Positions 1 to 8,776 of a stretch of 10,539 bases of DNA are shown here, piece after piece. How positions within the stretch are numbered: the first letter of the stretch is position 1; every line of letters begins with the position of its first letter. Source of the DNA: Euperipatoides rowelli (Eukaryota > Onychophora > Udeonychophora > Euonychophora > Peripatopsidae); assembly GCA_003024985.2 (NCBI GenBank), contig PXIH01S0003499.1. The stretch is one strand, 5' to 3'. A program made the translations under genes and the position numbers. The notes below the pieces were generated by a model, which was given only the letters and a program-made list of their open reading frames with translations, ran no database searches and was not told the DNA's origin.

Positions 1-63
1 AAATTGGATCATAATAGCATAAATGATGAATTTGATTATGATTCTGTTCAAGTATTTAAACAA

Positions 64-210
64 TTAGTCCATAGGATCTCCAGCCTTTAGCTGATGAAGA
101 TAGTGAATATTGTATAGTTTAGTATTAATAGCAATCTCTATTAATGTCTGACGTAACCAAATATCTCCCCAAGCATATACAATAGACAATGTTGTTTTAA
201 GGAGGAGGAG
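64..210 (-). other. Unrecognised coding-like fragment, 48 codons plus stop
   Basis: Read on the minus strand from 210 down to a TAA at 66-64, this stretch gives 48 codons that look more like protein than the surrounding AT-rich DNA. The composition is mixed, with two Trp and runs such as VYAWGDIWLRQTL and NIHYLHQLKAGDPMD. A splice-acceptor-like TTTGTCTTTAG lies just upstream on that strand (AG at 212-211), so it could be a small terminal exon of an antisense gene. The frame stays open after the stop to the window edge, which also fits a decayed transposon ORF with a premature stop. I do not recognise the family. The plus strand also has an open frame over 1-87 (KLDHNSINDEF...), so chance cannot be excluded. 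Confidence 0.25.
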
Positions 211-1375
211 CTAAAGACAAATATTTTAAAAATTGAATTGTAAATAACACTTTTTATTTAATTTTTTTTTAGTAATAACTTTGAAAATCATCAATAATAA
301 AAAAAATAATAAAAATCTGTTACATTTGACCTTTAGATGTAAACCAAATAAAAATCTCTTTAAGATTCATTCTGATTCATTTACACATTAGTAAAAAAAT
401 CTACCAATCACTGGAATATAATATATTTTTTAGTATTAGGAGTACAATCCAAACATTTCATGGGGATGAAGGGAAATGAATCAAAAACAAAAGTCTTGAA
501 TTAAACTGGTCCTTGGCAAATTTTTATAATAGTTTGGTGTGTCTCTGGCAGATATTAGGGATGATGTTAATGGTGATTTTTGTGTATCAGTGCACATCAG
601 TGATTGCTCCTCAAGTATATCAGTTATTAACAATGACAAAATCACAGGTAGTGAAAAATTAAAAAAAAAAACCATCTTTAGTCATCATTAAAGGGAAAAG
701 GGATCTAAGGTTCAGAATTAAAATGTTTGTGGGCTAAGCTAAAAAAAAATTAAAATAAAAAAATAATTAAAAACATACATCTTTATATTGCATTATGAAT
801 CAATACTAGTTATTATTATTAAATGATGGGAGTAAGGATGTAATTTTAAAGTAGATCAGGAAAAAAATTAAAACTAAATAATTTACATCTTAACTTCATA
901 AACAATGACTGACAAAATTTTAATAATCATTTTTAACTTTATCGATATTTTGTGTCTGTTTTAAAACAGTTTTAGTGTGTGTTATTTGCACCAATTCATA
1001 TTTAAGGGATTATCACAATAACTTATGCCAACTGTGACTGTTTTTTTTTTATCAGCCCTAAGAACCCAATTCAATAATGTTGATGAATTAACCTTTAGAG
1101 ACAATAATTAAATAGCTGACCACGGTGTAAGATCTTTTAGCTTGTGCTGTTCCAAATCATATCACGATTTGAAAGCCAGAGAAGTTTCTCATTGTAGTAA
1201 AGTAGTTTTATTGTAAAATAATATGAGTTGTACATTATATTTCTGAAGCAGATAAATTTTAAACTTTCATTTAAAAATTTGATATTTATAAAAAATAAAA
1301 GTGGAAATTAAAGGTAATTAAAGTGTGATTTTTTGTGAGCGTTATTAACAGAATGCTATCTTTTTTGTAATATAG
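211..1375 (+). other. 3' part of an upstream intron of the MPP-like gene
   Basis: This is very AT-rich sequence with many A and T runs and no coding frame I can support. It ends in a pyrimidine-biased stretch and ATAG immediately before the first recognised exon. No L27 exon of the same gene is visible here, so the preceding exon should lie upstream of the window. Open frames on the minus strand around 481-675 have low-complexity translations and no recognisable motif. Confidence 0.6.
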
Positions 1376-1507
1376 GCTTTGTTAACAGCACATGACAAAG
1401 TTGCAAGTAAAGACTTCCTTCCTAAGCTTCCAGATATCCCCCATGAAGTAGATGAGGATGAGGAAACCGTTAAGATTGTCCAGTTAGTTAAAAATAATGA
1501 ACCATTG
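1376..1507 (+). CDS. MAGUK p55 (MPP3/MPP7-like) exon: end of L27, linker, start of PDZ
   Basis: This internal exon has 132 bases (44 codons), an ATAG acceptor and a GTAAGT donor. It starts and ends at phase 0. The translation begins ALLTAHDKVASKDFLPKLP, the typical end of the second L27 domain of membrane palmitoylated proteins. An acidic linker (HEVDEDEE) follows, then VKIVQLVKNNEPL, the first PDZ strand and the start of the carboxylate-binding loop. In this family the L27 domains assemble with other polarity scaffolds and the PDZ domain binds C-terminal tails of membrane proteins at junctions and synapses. The protein continues in frame into the exon at 4147. The AHDxVAxKDF and VKIVxLVKNxEPL motifs point to the MPP3/MPP7 branch rather than MPP1, MPP2/6 or PALS1, but this is a judgement from memory of the families. 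No start codon or promoter of this gene is in the window. Confidence 0.93.
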
Positions 1508-1602
1508 GTAAGTTGATACTTACATTGAAAGATGACATTATTGTAGTTTGAAGTTTATTTGAAGGTGAAATTCAAAGATGGAGCAGTTTTCACGAGCGCA
1601 TA

Positions 1603-1885
1603 AAAACTGGAAGGCCTAAGTCCTATTTAGTCACATGATAAAGATGGATATCAGCCTTACTTTTTAATTTACAGTCCAAACATTACCATAACCCTGAACC
1701 TTATGTCTTACTACGTATTAAATCCACTATGCCCCAACCTTATGATAATCTAGAGGTGAAATAATTGTTTTTTTGATTAATTTCGATAATTCTGATATAA
1801 TTTTATTCAACCCTTTCCGTAATTATGAAAATACATGCACAGATGTCAAAAATATGGTAAAATGGGACTTAGGCCTTCCAGTTTT
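1603..1885. mobile_element. Tc1/mariner-type MITE, 283 bp, TA target duplication
   Basis: The left end begins AAAACTGGAAGGCCTAAGTC at 1603. The right end is its inverted copy, GACTTAGGCCTTCCAGTTTT, ending at 1885. The inverted repeats match over about 26 bases with one mismatch (CCTATTT against CCCATTT in the same sense). Both ends are flanked by TA (1601-1602 and 1886-1887), the target duplication expected of Tc1/mariner-superfamily elements. The interior has no transposase-coding frame, so this is a non-autonomous miniature element. It lies 96 bases downstream of the first exon's donor site. The nearly identical ends suggest it is younger than most other repeats here. Confidence 0.85.
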
Positions 1886-2040
1886 TAGGTACTTCTCTAT
1901 TGTCCAATGTTTTGTAATTTAATACCATAATTGTTTTTTTGTTTTCTGATGTAATTTTCTATGAAAAAATATTTCATATTCTAACTTGCTGATTTATTCT
2001 TAAAATTGTGCTATTTTTTTTATTATTATTCATATGAAGC

Positions 2041-2400
2041 TTTTTTTTTTTTTTTTTTGGGCACCATTAGATTCTTTTTTGGCCGCAGAGGTGCTTGAAC
2101 TTCCCATTTTGGCCATAGAGAGCACTTTATACCCATTACTTCTCTTTTTGGCCTTAAAGGTTTTTTTTACACTCTAATTATTTATCCTTTTGGCCATATA
2201 AGGCGTTTATACTTTCTTTGCTTCACCTTTTGGCCACATGATGCCTCTAACTCTAACCACTTTAAAAATAGAAGACACTACCTGTAAACAGATCCCAATA
2301 AATGCAATAAATTTTGTTCTGTTTTAATTTTTTGTTTAGATATCTTTTATTTTTTGACCAGGTAGACACTTTAAACTCATTATTCTCAAAAAATTGAAGA
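2041..2400. repeat. T18 tract followed by degenerate ~40-bp tandem units with TTTTGGCC
   Basis: A run of 18 T (2041-2058) is followed by units that share a T-rich lead, GGCC, a purine-rich AGAG/AAGG patch and a GCACTTTATAC-like tail. GGCC occurs at 2081, 2111, 2150, 2192 and 2232, giving spacings of 30, 39, 42 and 40. Weaker units follow at about 2351 (TTTTTGACCA...ACACTTTAAACTCATTATTC) and near 2690 (TTTTTAGTCATAGAGGGCAC). The units are well diverged, which implies an old satellite-like array or the inside of a repeat family. The T tract could be the tail of a minus-strand retroposon, but no other hallmark supports that. Confidence 0.6.
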
Positions 2401-2538
2401 TAATGCTCTATAGGAGAGTCATTAAATTTAATTCCAATTGACTCAGTAGCTAGATAATTTTTTTATGCCATCTCCCCCTTTAAAAATTTAAGTTGTCATC
2501 CTTCTGGTAGGCCCAGCTTTCATAATGAATAAAAAAAA

Positions 2539-2587
2539 AGTATTGTAAAAATTTTGAACTAAACTGGTTCAAAATTTTGACATTACT
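2539..2587. repeat. AT-rich palindrome with 21-bp arms
   Basis: The left arm 2539-2559 (AGTATTGTAAAAATTTTGAAC) pairs with 2567-2587 at 19 of 21 positions around a 7-base loop (TAAACTG). Similarity continues outward imperfectly: the A-rich sequence at 2520-2538 faces the T-rich sequence at 2588-2600. It may be the centre of a decayed fold-back element or a chance product of AT-rich DNA. The extended match makes chance less likely. Confidence 0.6.
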
Positions 2588-3330
2588 TTTTCTTTTATAA
2601 CCAAAGAGGGTATTTCAAAACTCTTACTTCCATAAAATTTGCAATCAAGTTGACCATTCAGCCTTAATGACATGCTCAAAAATTATCTTTTTTAGTCATA
2701 GAGGGCACTCATGTTCCTCATTCTTAAAATAGTTTAATATGCTCCTTGGATCTCTATTTCTTTGCTAAATTGGGTTCATCTCAGGCAATTGGTTAAAATG
2801 GTGTATGAATTTTTTTGATAGAGAACAAAGTCCGTAATTCCCTATGACAAAGTCGGAAGATATTTGCTTCATGACAGCACCACATTCACTGAAAAGTGGA
2901 AATTGTCAAACTTCCATTTTGAGAATTGCTTTGGCTTCCATAATCTATAATGGACTGACATATTGTAATTCTTCTCATTTTATCTTTGTGATAAGAAATT
3001 CTACATGCAGTACATTAAATATTTAGAAAGATAAGAATGGTGATTGATAATGTACTATCGCTTTATAATAATAATTTATGTAAAGTAAAATGGCGTTGCC
3101 ATTACTCGGTAAAAGAAAAGATCATGTGACTTCTTAGCATACAGTCAATTCCAAATGAATAGATCCTAACATATTTATTACAGAAGCGCATAATTTATCA
3201 ATCCGAGTATATGGATAAAGGAAATGAACGGACATACTCACAGAACTTGTGATCTTATAAGGTCTAGTTTCTAGGAAACCAGGTATAAAAGACTTCTGTA
3301 AACTTCAGCACCAGAGCATTTCAGAGAAAA

Positions 3331-3660
3331 TGTGAGGCCCGGAGCAACTAATATTTTTATACCCTTCAAAATTGACAATATGGGAATGGGAAAAAGTAAA
3401 GTACAGGCAAATTTTTAAGGATGCCTTGTAGTTTTAGAAGTAAATATTTTAATAAGCTTTTTTTTTTTGGATATAAGGACATTTTGATAACAAAAAGGAC
3501 AAAAAAAATTTTGGTTATAAATATTTTCCCATAAGTTTTTTTATTTTATTTTGGTTGTATGGAATTTTCATAAATATTAATCGTTACTTCCACCAGATCA
3601 AGGCCCCTAAAACTGTGAGGCCCAGGGGCAATTTCTCTCTTTTCTCCCCTCTGATATACC
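3331..3660. repeat. Repeat-derived block with a duplicated TGTGAGGCCC motif
   Basis: TGTGAGGCCCGGAGCAA at 3331-3347 recurs as TGTGAGGCCCAGGGGCAA at 3614-3631, in the same orientation and 283 bases apart. The right copy sits in an unusually GC-rich patch for this window (GGCCCCTAAAAC...GGCCCAGGGGC). That makes the block look like a decayed mobile element or two copies of one end, but I cannot assign a family. Between the copies there is only AT-rich sequence. Confidence 0.35.
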
Positions 3661-3778
3661 CTGTTCAGCACTATTAGATAACTTGCAAGTAGTAATCTAC
3701 TTAAGTACAACTAAAATATAAACAAGTTAGAATTCAACATCTGAAAATGTTTAGAATATAAATCTGATATTAGCTTAA

Positions 3779-3970
3779 AAGTCATGAAATGGTTAGCAGA
3801 TATTACATGTGAAGGTTAGAGAACGGATTATCTCATATGCCCTANGAAAGTCATAGAAATGGTTTTTCGATATTACCTATGAAGATCACATAAATGTTTG
3901 TGTAATAATACCTGAGATGATCTTAGAAATGATTAAACTGTCAAAGAGAAGTTAGCTGTTATCACCTGTG
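3779..3970. repeat. Degenerate tandem repeat, about 3-4 units
   Basis: Related units repeat the theme AAGTCAT(A)GAAATGGTT, then GATATTACCTGTGAAGGTCA. They begin near 3779, 3847, 3886 and 3925, spaced roughly 68, 40 and 40 bases. Units contain GATATTAC(A/C)T(G/A)TGAAG or ATAATACCTGAGATGATC, and the last ends in TATCACCTGTGATATTG. The array is well diverged and includes an N at 3845. It has no coding character. Confidence 0.5.
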
Positions 3971-4146
3971 ATATTGTTTGCGATAATATATATTATTTTG
4001 CTATTTCCCCAAATAGTCTTCTGACAATTTTTTATAGCATTTCAGGGGTAAAGATTTTTACAATTTATTTAACATTAGTGTAGACACCGTACTAAAAGTT
4101 ATGATTTCACTACTATTGTATTTATATCCTATTCTTTGTATTACAG

Positions 4147-4228
4147 GGTGCAACTATTAAATGTAATGAACAAACAGGAACAATAGTTATAGCTAGGGTT
4201 ATGCATGGAGGAGCTGCTGATCGGAGCG
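4147..4228 (+). CDS. MAGUK p55 (MPP3/MPP7-like) exon: PDZ strands 2-3
   Basis: This internal exon has 82 bases, with a TTACAG acceptor and a GTAAGT donor at 4229. It enters at phase 0 and leaves at phase 1, so its last G completes a glycine codon with the next exon. The translation is [11 protein letters not shown] followed by [21 protein letters not shown] completes the carboxylate-binding loop (PLGA replaces the classic GLGF). [13 protein letters not shown] is the conserved third strand and short helix of the MPP-type PDZ. The wording around VARI[10 protein letters not shown] is characteristic of the MPP3/MPP7 group. An antisense open frame covering 4141-4356 is a shadow of this exon. Confidence 0.94.
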
Positions 4229-4944
4229 GTAAGTTTTTTTTTCAACTGTGTTAATTGTTTGTTCTTAAACAAAATTCTATTTTTTTTGCAATATTGACTA
4301 GTTTCAAAAGGCCATAAATTGTTAGCTGAATAAGTTACAAAATACCCTCGAGTCAAAAAATAAATGTGACAAGAGGTTACTAGTCACTACACATACTTTA
4401 CATATTTGAAATATTTGTGTATATGTTATAAACTTAGATTATTATAATTTTTTTTATTGGAAATCAATTGATTATTGGAATGCAATACTAAAATTTAATG
4501 TTTCGTTAGAAATTGCTTTTTTTTTTTCCAATTTTTTTACTATAGTGCGAGATGGGAAAAAAAATTAGATCAAATAGACAGACCGTTTGTCTGTCATTTA
4601 TCAGTCTTTCTTATTCATATAAATTTTTAGGGAATGGAGAATCAGTGAGTTACCGCATAAATAACATTTTTTTTTAAAAAAAAAAATTGTGGGATTTACA
4701 AATGTTTCCAAGATAGTATTACATTCTTCTATCTCTGATACTTAATCAATGCTTCTTCATCTGTTTATTTCCATTAATTTGTGTTCTCTTAGATTGGTTC
4801 TCCTCAAGGCGTACATTCCCAACTCTGGCATTTTCATTTTTAAGGTCTTAGTTTCTGTTTTTCCGGCACCCAGGCATTCAAGAGCCTATAGAGTGCTTAG
4901 GCACGGAAAAAATTGAGATGTACTGTGCTCCCTAGGGAAAGAAC

Positions 4945-5014
4945 ATGTCAACAGGAGTATATGTCAGACCATGTGGCAGTCCAGNATGCTACCAACTAGA
5001 CCAACTGAACCTTG
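4945..5014 (-). repeat. Possible tRNA-derived SINE head
   Basis: On the minus strand, 5014 downwards reads GGTTCAGT then TGGTCTAGTTGG (5003-4992) and TAGCAT. This matches the D-arm/box A consensus of tRNA genes and tRNA-derived SINEs well. CTGGACTGCC follows, resembling an anticodon-arm remnant. A clear box B (GGTTCGANTCC) is not present at the expected distance. If this is a SINE it is decayed, with its body running toward lower coordinates. An N at 4985 falls inside it. It is not a functional tRNA: acceptor-stem pairing and the T-arm are missing. Confidence 0.4.
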
Positions 5015-5699
5015 ACACAAATGACCGTTTATTAAATTCTCTTGGGTAAAAATTGTAATTGTGCAAAGTGAATATTTCTAAATTCAGCAAAAGCACTGAC
5101 TTTCAGCTCAGTCCTACACATAAGCAACCAATTTTAATCATTCCTGCACAATGAGTGCAAGTTTGCATGTCTGTGCTTTTCACAAAACTTTCTGAAAATT
5201 TCTATTATGAAGCAAAGCACCTCTATGCAAACACCTTTCACTTCTAATATTTTTTCTCACGGAAAACACAATTCCATGGTAAGTTGAGAAGAGTCAAATC
5301 AACCCATTAGCTGAGTTATCAGTACGGAAAGATATAGAAATGACCGTGCTTCCTACTTAGTTTTTTTCAATTGCAATATTCAACACCGAAGCTTTTATGA
5401 CTTCAGTTTTTTTCTCAATTAGAAGTTGCAAGATTTTTTTATGGGCAAAAATAATTTTCTCTGCAATTAATTCACCTGTGAAAGGGTAAAAATAATGACG
5501 ATGGATTACTCCTATTTTTTATAAGCAGAAACGCTGCTACTGATCCTTTAATATAGCACACTAACATCGAGGATTGAATCGGTAAGCCGGTGCGTAAACC
5601 ATACTTTGAAACTTTTAATGGAAGTGATAATTTACTGATAGATATTTCCTCTTTATTATGCTCTGAAAATGCACATATAACAAAACTATTGATCAACGG

Positions 5700-5748
5700 C
5701 AAAGACAAAACTGATTGTACAGCCAAGGTACAATCAGTTTTGTCTTTG
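5700..5748. repeat. Perfect 21-bp hairpin with a 7-base loop
   Basis: The arm 5700-5720 (starting CAAAGACAAAACTG) is the exact reverse complement of 5728-5748, with loop AGCCAAG at 5721-5727. The absence of any mismatch implies a recent origin or selection. Its size resembles a short-hairpin RNA, but no promoter or processing evidence can be seen. It sits 39 bases upstream of a second, longer hairpin. Confidence 0.9.
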
Positions 5749-5787
5749 TGTCATGGTGTGCTTGTGCATATACCAGGGCTGGTATAT

Positions 5788-5911
5788 AAAAATCTCCGGT
5801 GTGTACTGACGCAGAAAGAAAATTCCTCATTTTCTCCATCGATCCAGGGTGCAGCCCCGATGGAGAAAATGAGGAATTTTCTTTCTGCATCAGTACACAT
5901 CGGAGATTTTT
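5788..5911. repeat. 54-bp hairpin with a 16-base loop
   Basis: The arm 5788-5841 pairs with 5858-5911 at 52 of 54 positions. In plus-strand RNA the exceptions are a G-U wobble (5799 with 5900) and a C-A mismatch (5810 with 5889). The loop is ATCCAGGGTGCAGCCC. Because of this symmetry both strands carry near-identical open frames through the arms (for example QKENSSFSPS and MEKMRNFLSAS on each strand). Apparent ORFs at 5590-6021, 5693-5950 and 5799-5996 are by-products and not evidence of genes. It may be a palindromic MITE or a transcription-snapback product; no family is recognised. Confidence 0.92.
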
Positions 5912-6069
5912 TTCTATTTCTATTAACTTGGAATCACTTGAATCTGACAAAATTTGTAATTATGATAACTGGACTAATAAGAATCGGAAATGGTAGAGTT
6001 GCATCATGCACAGAATCGTAGAGTAGCTTAGGTACAGTCATCAAATCATGTATATATTGAATATAGTGT

Positions 6070-6119
6070 AATAAAGGGTTTTTTCCTCCGGTTGAAAAAT
6101 TTAAAAAAAAAAAAAAAAA
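6070..6119 (+). other. AATAAA plus A17: 3' end of a retroposed copy
   Basis: A polyadenylation signal AATAAA (6070-6075) is followed 27 bases later by 17 consecutive A (6103-6119). This is the typical 3' end of a processed transcript copied back into the genome by a LINE-type machinery. The upstream 200 bases read like untranslated sequence. The 5' limit is unclear. The sequence after the tail, CTGATTG, recurs at 5711-5717 inside the first hairpin (AAAACTGATTG at both places). This could be a target-site duplication but is too short to be decisive. Confidence 0.5.
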
Positions 6120-6999
6120 CTGATTGGGAGTCTAAGACAATATTTTTTTTTATTCCTGCTTTAAATTACGGAATGAAATGATTAAAACATAATATTTTAA
6201 ATTGTCTATTTTTCTCGACATTTTAGAATCAATATGTCAAAATATTTGTGACTACAACAATCCTATTTAACAAATTAATATGACAATACGGTTGCGGGGA
6301 AGAAGCGGCCAAATAAGATTGAAAACACTAAGCTTTAGACTAAACTATAACTATTCTGTGACTTTTGAATCAGCTGATATTATTGTATTGCGTCTTTTTA
6401 TTTGCACAATTTAACCAAGCTTTGAAATTCAGGCATTGAAAAAAAAAATTTTAAATTTTGAATTATAAAAAAATAATTTCTCCAGACATTTTGATCCACT
6501 CTAAAATGAACAGTATAGCCAAATAATCTCTACTTCGTTACATTGGTTTGTTCGTGCAGGGAATACAAGTATTGTACTTGTGTATTGGTTGCTTTCTTTA
6601 TGTGCTTCTATTATACATTTAATGTCATATTATCCTAATCTGATCAATCACAGATTGCAAACAATGCTCAAGACAATCGACTCCACTTGTATATGCAAAT
6701 TAATGATAATTTATTCATGTGATTTACTTTGCATGTGTGTGCACTCTTTGCTATTTAAGAGTGTGTCACATGTCTCAAGGTCTAATTCGATTGGTCTGAC
6801 CCCGTCATTCCAGCGAGTTATTTATCCAGTATTTATTTTGTGGCTGGATTTATGGTCAAACCAATAAAGTTTCTGTATCTCAGACTCGGCATTGTACAAT
6901 AGCCAATAACAGTCAATCATAGGTTGGCTTGCATTCTATCTGTGGCATAGTGTGATTTTATTTAGATCTTATTTCCTAAAGCGCTTTAATATTTATGTT

Positions 7000-7095
7000 G
7001 TATGGTTAAGGCTAGAGATCCTTTAATTTGCTGTTATATTGGTGTTGGAGTTAGGTTCAGTGTATGGTTATGGTTAGAGATCATCTAATATGCTG
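7000..7095. repeat. Two-copy tandem repeat, period 62
   Basis: GTATGGTTAAGGCTAGAGATC... at 7000-7033 recurs as GTATGGTTATGGTTAGAGATC... at 7062-7095, with about 29 of 34 bases matching. The wording (GGTTA/TGGTTAG) resembles the degenerate CTAACC/GGTTAG filler common in animal introns. No coding function is visible. Confidence 0.6.
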
Positions 7096-8041
7096 GAGGA
7101 AAATGTTGGGTATGAGATCCAGATGCTAGTCAAACCACTCGCTGCTATTTATGTACAGAATTGTAACTTGGGGGTGTTTACATTACCAGCTTGTTGACAG
7201 CGAGCTGAAGACTTTGTAATCTAAGCTCATCTTACCTCCCTTTCATTTCATTTAAATAAACAATAACTCTCTACGCTATAAACCAACCGGCTATGGAGAG
7301 TGCTAACACTTCTCTAAGGAATAAATAATCAAAGAGTAACTTTAAGTTCTACATTTCATTCTGATTTTTCACACACCATACTCTTTATGTGGATTGTTTC
7401 AATCATTCTATAACGAATATTTAGAAAGTGTGGAATCCACATCATTTGGGTAAATTTGTAAAAGCGTTAAAAAATATTGAATTTCTATAATAAACTAGAT
7501 GAAAAAATCAAAAACAATTTAACTTGATAATTGTACCCCTTCATTCTCTCCTACCATCTCTTGCCCCAGAGTAGTGTTTAATGCTGAAAACTCTTGCCAA
7601 GCATTAACAATTAATAGAATTGAGTTTTATACAAACTAAATAACAATCTAAAGCTCATTAGAGGGCACTGTTATCAGTTTTATAAACAGAAATGCAGACT
7701 ATAAATTAATTAAATGCTAAAAAAAAAAGAATCGTACAAATGCTGCCAATTACTTATTTCTTAATTGTTAAATTTGAGATTTTTTTAATAAATAACTGTA
7801 TTAACCAATTATATGTCAAGACTTCAGTTTATGGATTCCCCACGATGGCCACCACCTAGATGTTTATTGTTGATATGATTTTAGTTATGATCCCTAACCT
7901 TAACCCCACATGGACCTAACTCAGACATGAATATCCTATTAATTTCAAACCATAAGTCATTAGAAGTATCGATTATGCCCCAACTCTAAAACAATAAGGC
8001 AAACATTAAATACAACAGAATTGTTGATACATTNCGTCTGC

Positions 8042-8165
8042 TAGATGGTGTTTATTCTGGAGGATCCGTTAAATGAACTCCAGTCCCGATTATTACCAAA
8101 GAAATAATAATTAGTAAATTTGTGATGGTTTTTTTTTAGGTTTTGTTGTTAAATTTTTCAAACAT
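8042..8165 (+). repeat. 124-bp exact direct repeat, copy 1 (N-bounded)
   Basis: This stretch is identical, base for base, to 8776-8899 (offset 734), including a T9 run and a poly-pyrimidine TTTTTTTTTAG. Copy 1 ends exactly at an N (8166) and begins 7 bases after another N (8034). The identity in otherwise diverged intron DNA, together with the flanking Ns, suggests either a very recent duplication or an assembly or gap-filling artefact. Confidence 0.95.
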
Positions 8166-8388
8166 NCATTTTCATTTCACGTCAAGTAAGAATAAGCTAT
8201 TTGTTGATCAATTAACTTCAAATAGTCAATTTATTAAAATAAAAATTGGTATTAATTGTGGACATTTAAAAAGGGAATTCAGAATAGACTTAATTGAAAA
8301 TACAAATTTTAAAAAAAATTAGTAAATTAACTTTTTTTATGGATAACAAGTTTCATTGTTTAGAGCTAAAATTTATAACTTCTTATTT

Positions 8389-8664
8389 TTACCAATTCTG
8401 TTGGAAAAAATATGTTTTATATTCTGTACTACTAATGAAAGAAGTCACACTGGGGCTACAAATAAGTTTTAAATATATATCTCCGGATGTTTCTGGAATA
8501 ATTGGAGTTCCTGAGTTTGCTATACTTTTACCCTAAATTTTCAAAAATTCTTCTCCTAAACAGGAACACCATAGGGATCCAAAATAGCACCAGTCATCTT
8601 CTTTATCAGGACTTTCAAGTAAATCAGACATCATTGTGCTAGGATGAGTGGTTGAGGAGGAGTA
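8389..8664 (-). other. Unrecognised coding-like stretch, 92 codons with one internal stop
   Basis: On the minus strand a single frame from 8664 to the TAA at 8391-8389 is interrupted only by a TAG at 8535-8533. Segments such as MMSDLLESPDKEDDWCYFGS and IANSGTPIIPETSGDIYLKL have protein-like composition. The first 23 or so codons lie in the 70-bp repeat at 8596-8665. Its second copy (8710-8776) keeps the same frame: the length difference is exactly three bases and there are three substitutions. I do not recognise a family. It may be a fragment of an old transposon ORF or chance. The plus strand is also open over 8294-8536, which weakens the case. Confidence 0.22.
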
Positions 8665-8665
8665 T
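8596..8665 (+). repeat. 70-bp direct repeat, copy 1
   Basis: ATCTTCTTTATCAGGACTTT... through GAGGAGGAGTAT recurs at 8710-8776 with three substitutions and a three-base difference (GAGGAGGAG against GAGGAG). A 44-base spacer separates the copies. Copy 2 runs directly into copy 2 of the 124-bp repeat (sharing the T at 8776), so the two duplications are nested or adjacent. Confidence 0.9.
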
Positions 8666-8709
8666 CAAACCTTACCAATACACAGACATTTCTACTCTTT
8701 ATTATATAG

Positions 8710-8776
8710 ATCTTCTTTATCAGGACTTTCAAATAAATCAAACATCATTGTTCTAGGATGAGTGGTTGAGGAGTAT
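8710..8776 (+). repeat. 70-bp direct repeat, copy 2 (67 bp)
   Basis: This is the partner of 8596-8665. It differs by AAGTAAATCAG to AAATAAATCAA and TGTGC to TGTTC, and lacks one GAG triplet. It abuts the second copy of the 124-bp repeat. Confidence 0.9.

Larger units (their letters stand above)
1508..4146 (+). other. Intron A of the MPP-like gene (phase 0, 2639 bp)
   Basis: The intron is bounded by GTAAGT at 1508 and TTACAG ending at 4146. It contains a MITE (1603-1885), a T18 tract with degenerate tandem repeats (2041-2400), a palindrome (2539-2587), a duplicated GGCCC motif pair (3331-3631) and a degenerate tandem array (3779-3970). From about 2720 to 3330 I see only unclassified AT-rich sequence. 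An open plus-strand frame at 2844-3026 and another over roughly 2824-2945 have no recognisable motif and no splice context, so I do not call them genes. Confidence 0.9.

Noticed and set aside
2041-2400. CRISPR-like array
   Set aside because: Units are degenerate, lack a conserved direct repeat with unique spacers, and sit in a eukaryotic intron.
2844-3026. Plus-strand 60-codon open frame and a neighbouring frame (YDKVGRYLLHD...)
   Set aside because: They are short, lack homology I can recognise and have no splice or promoter context. They are consistent with chance.
4945-5014. Functional tRNA gene
   Set aside because: There is no complete cloverleaf: box B, acceptor-stem pairing and T-arm are missing.
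5590-6021. Long plus-strand open frame (143 codons) and overlapping minus-strand frames at 5693-5950 and 5472-5726
   Set aside because: The frames are open on both strands because they run through near-perfect palindromes. No known domain, splice context or start context supports a gene.
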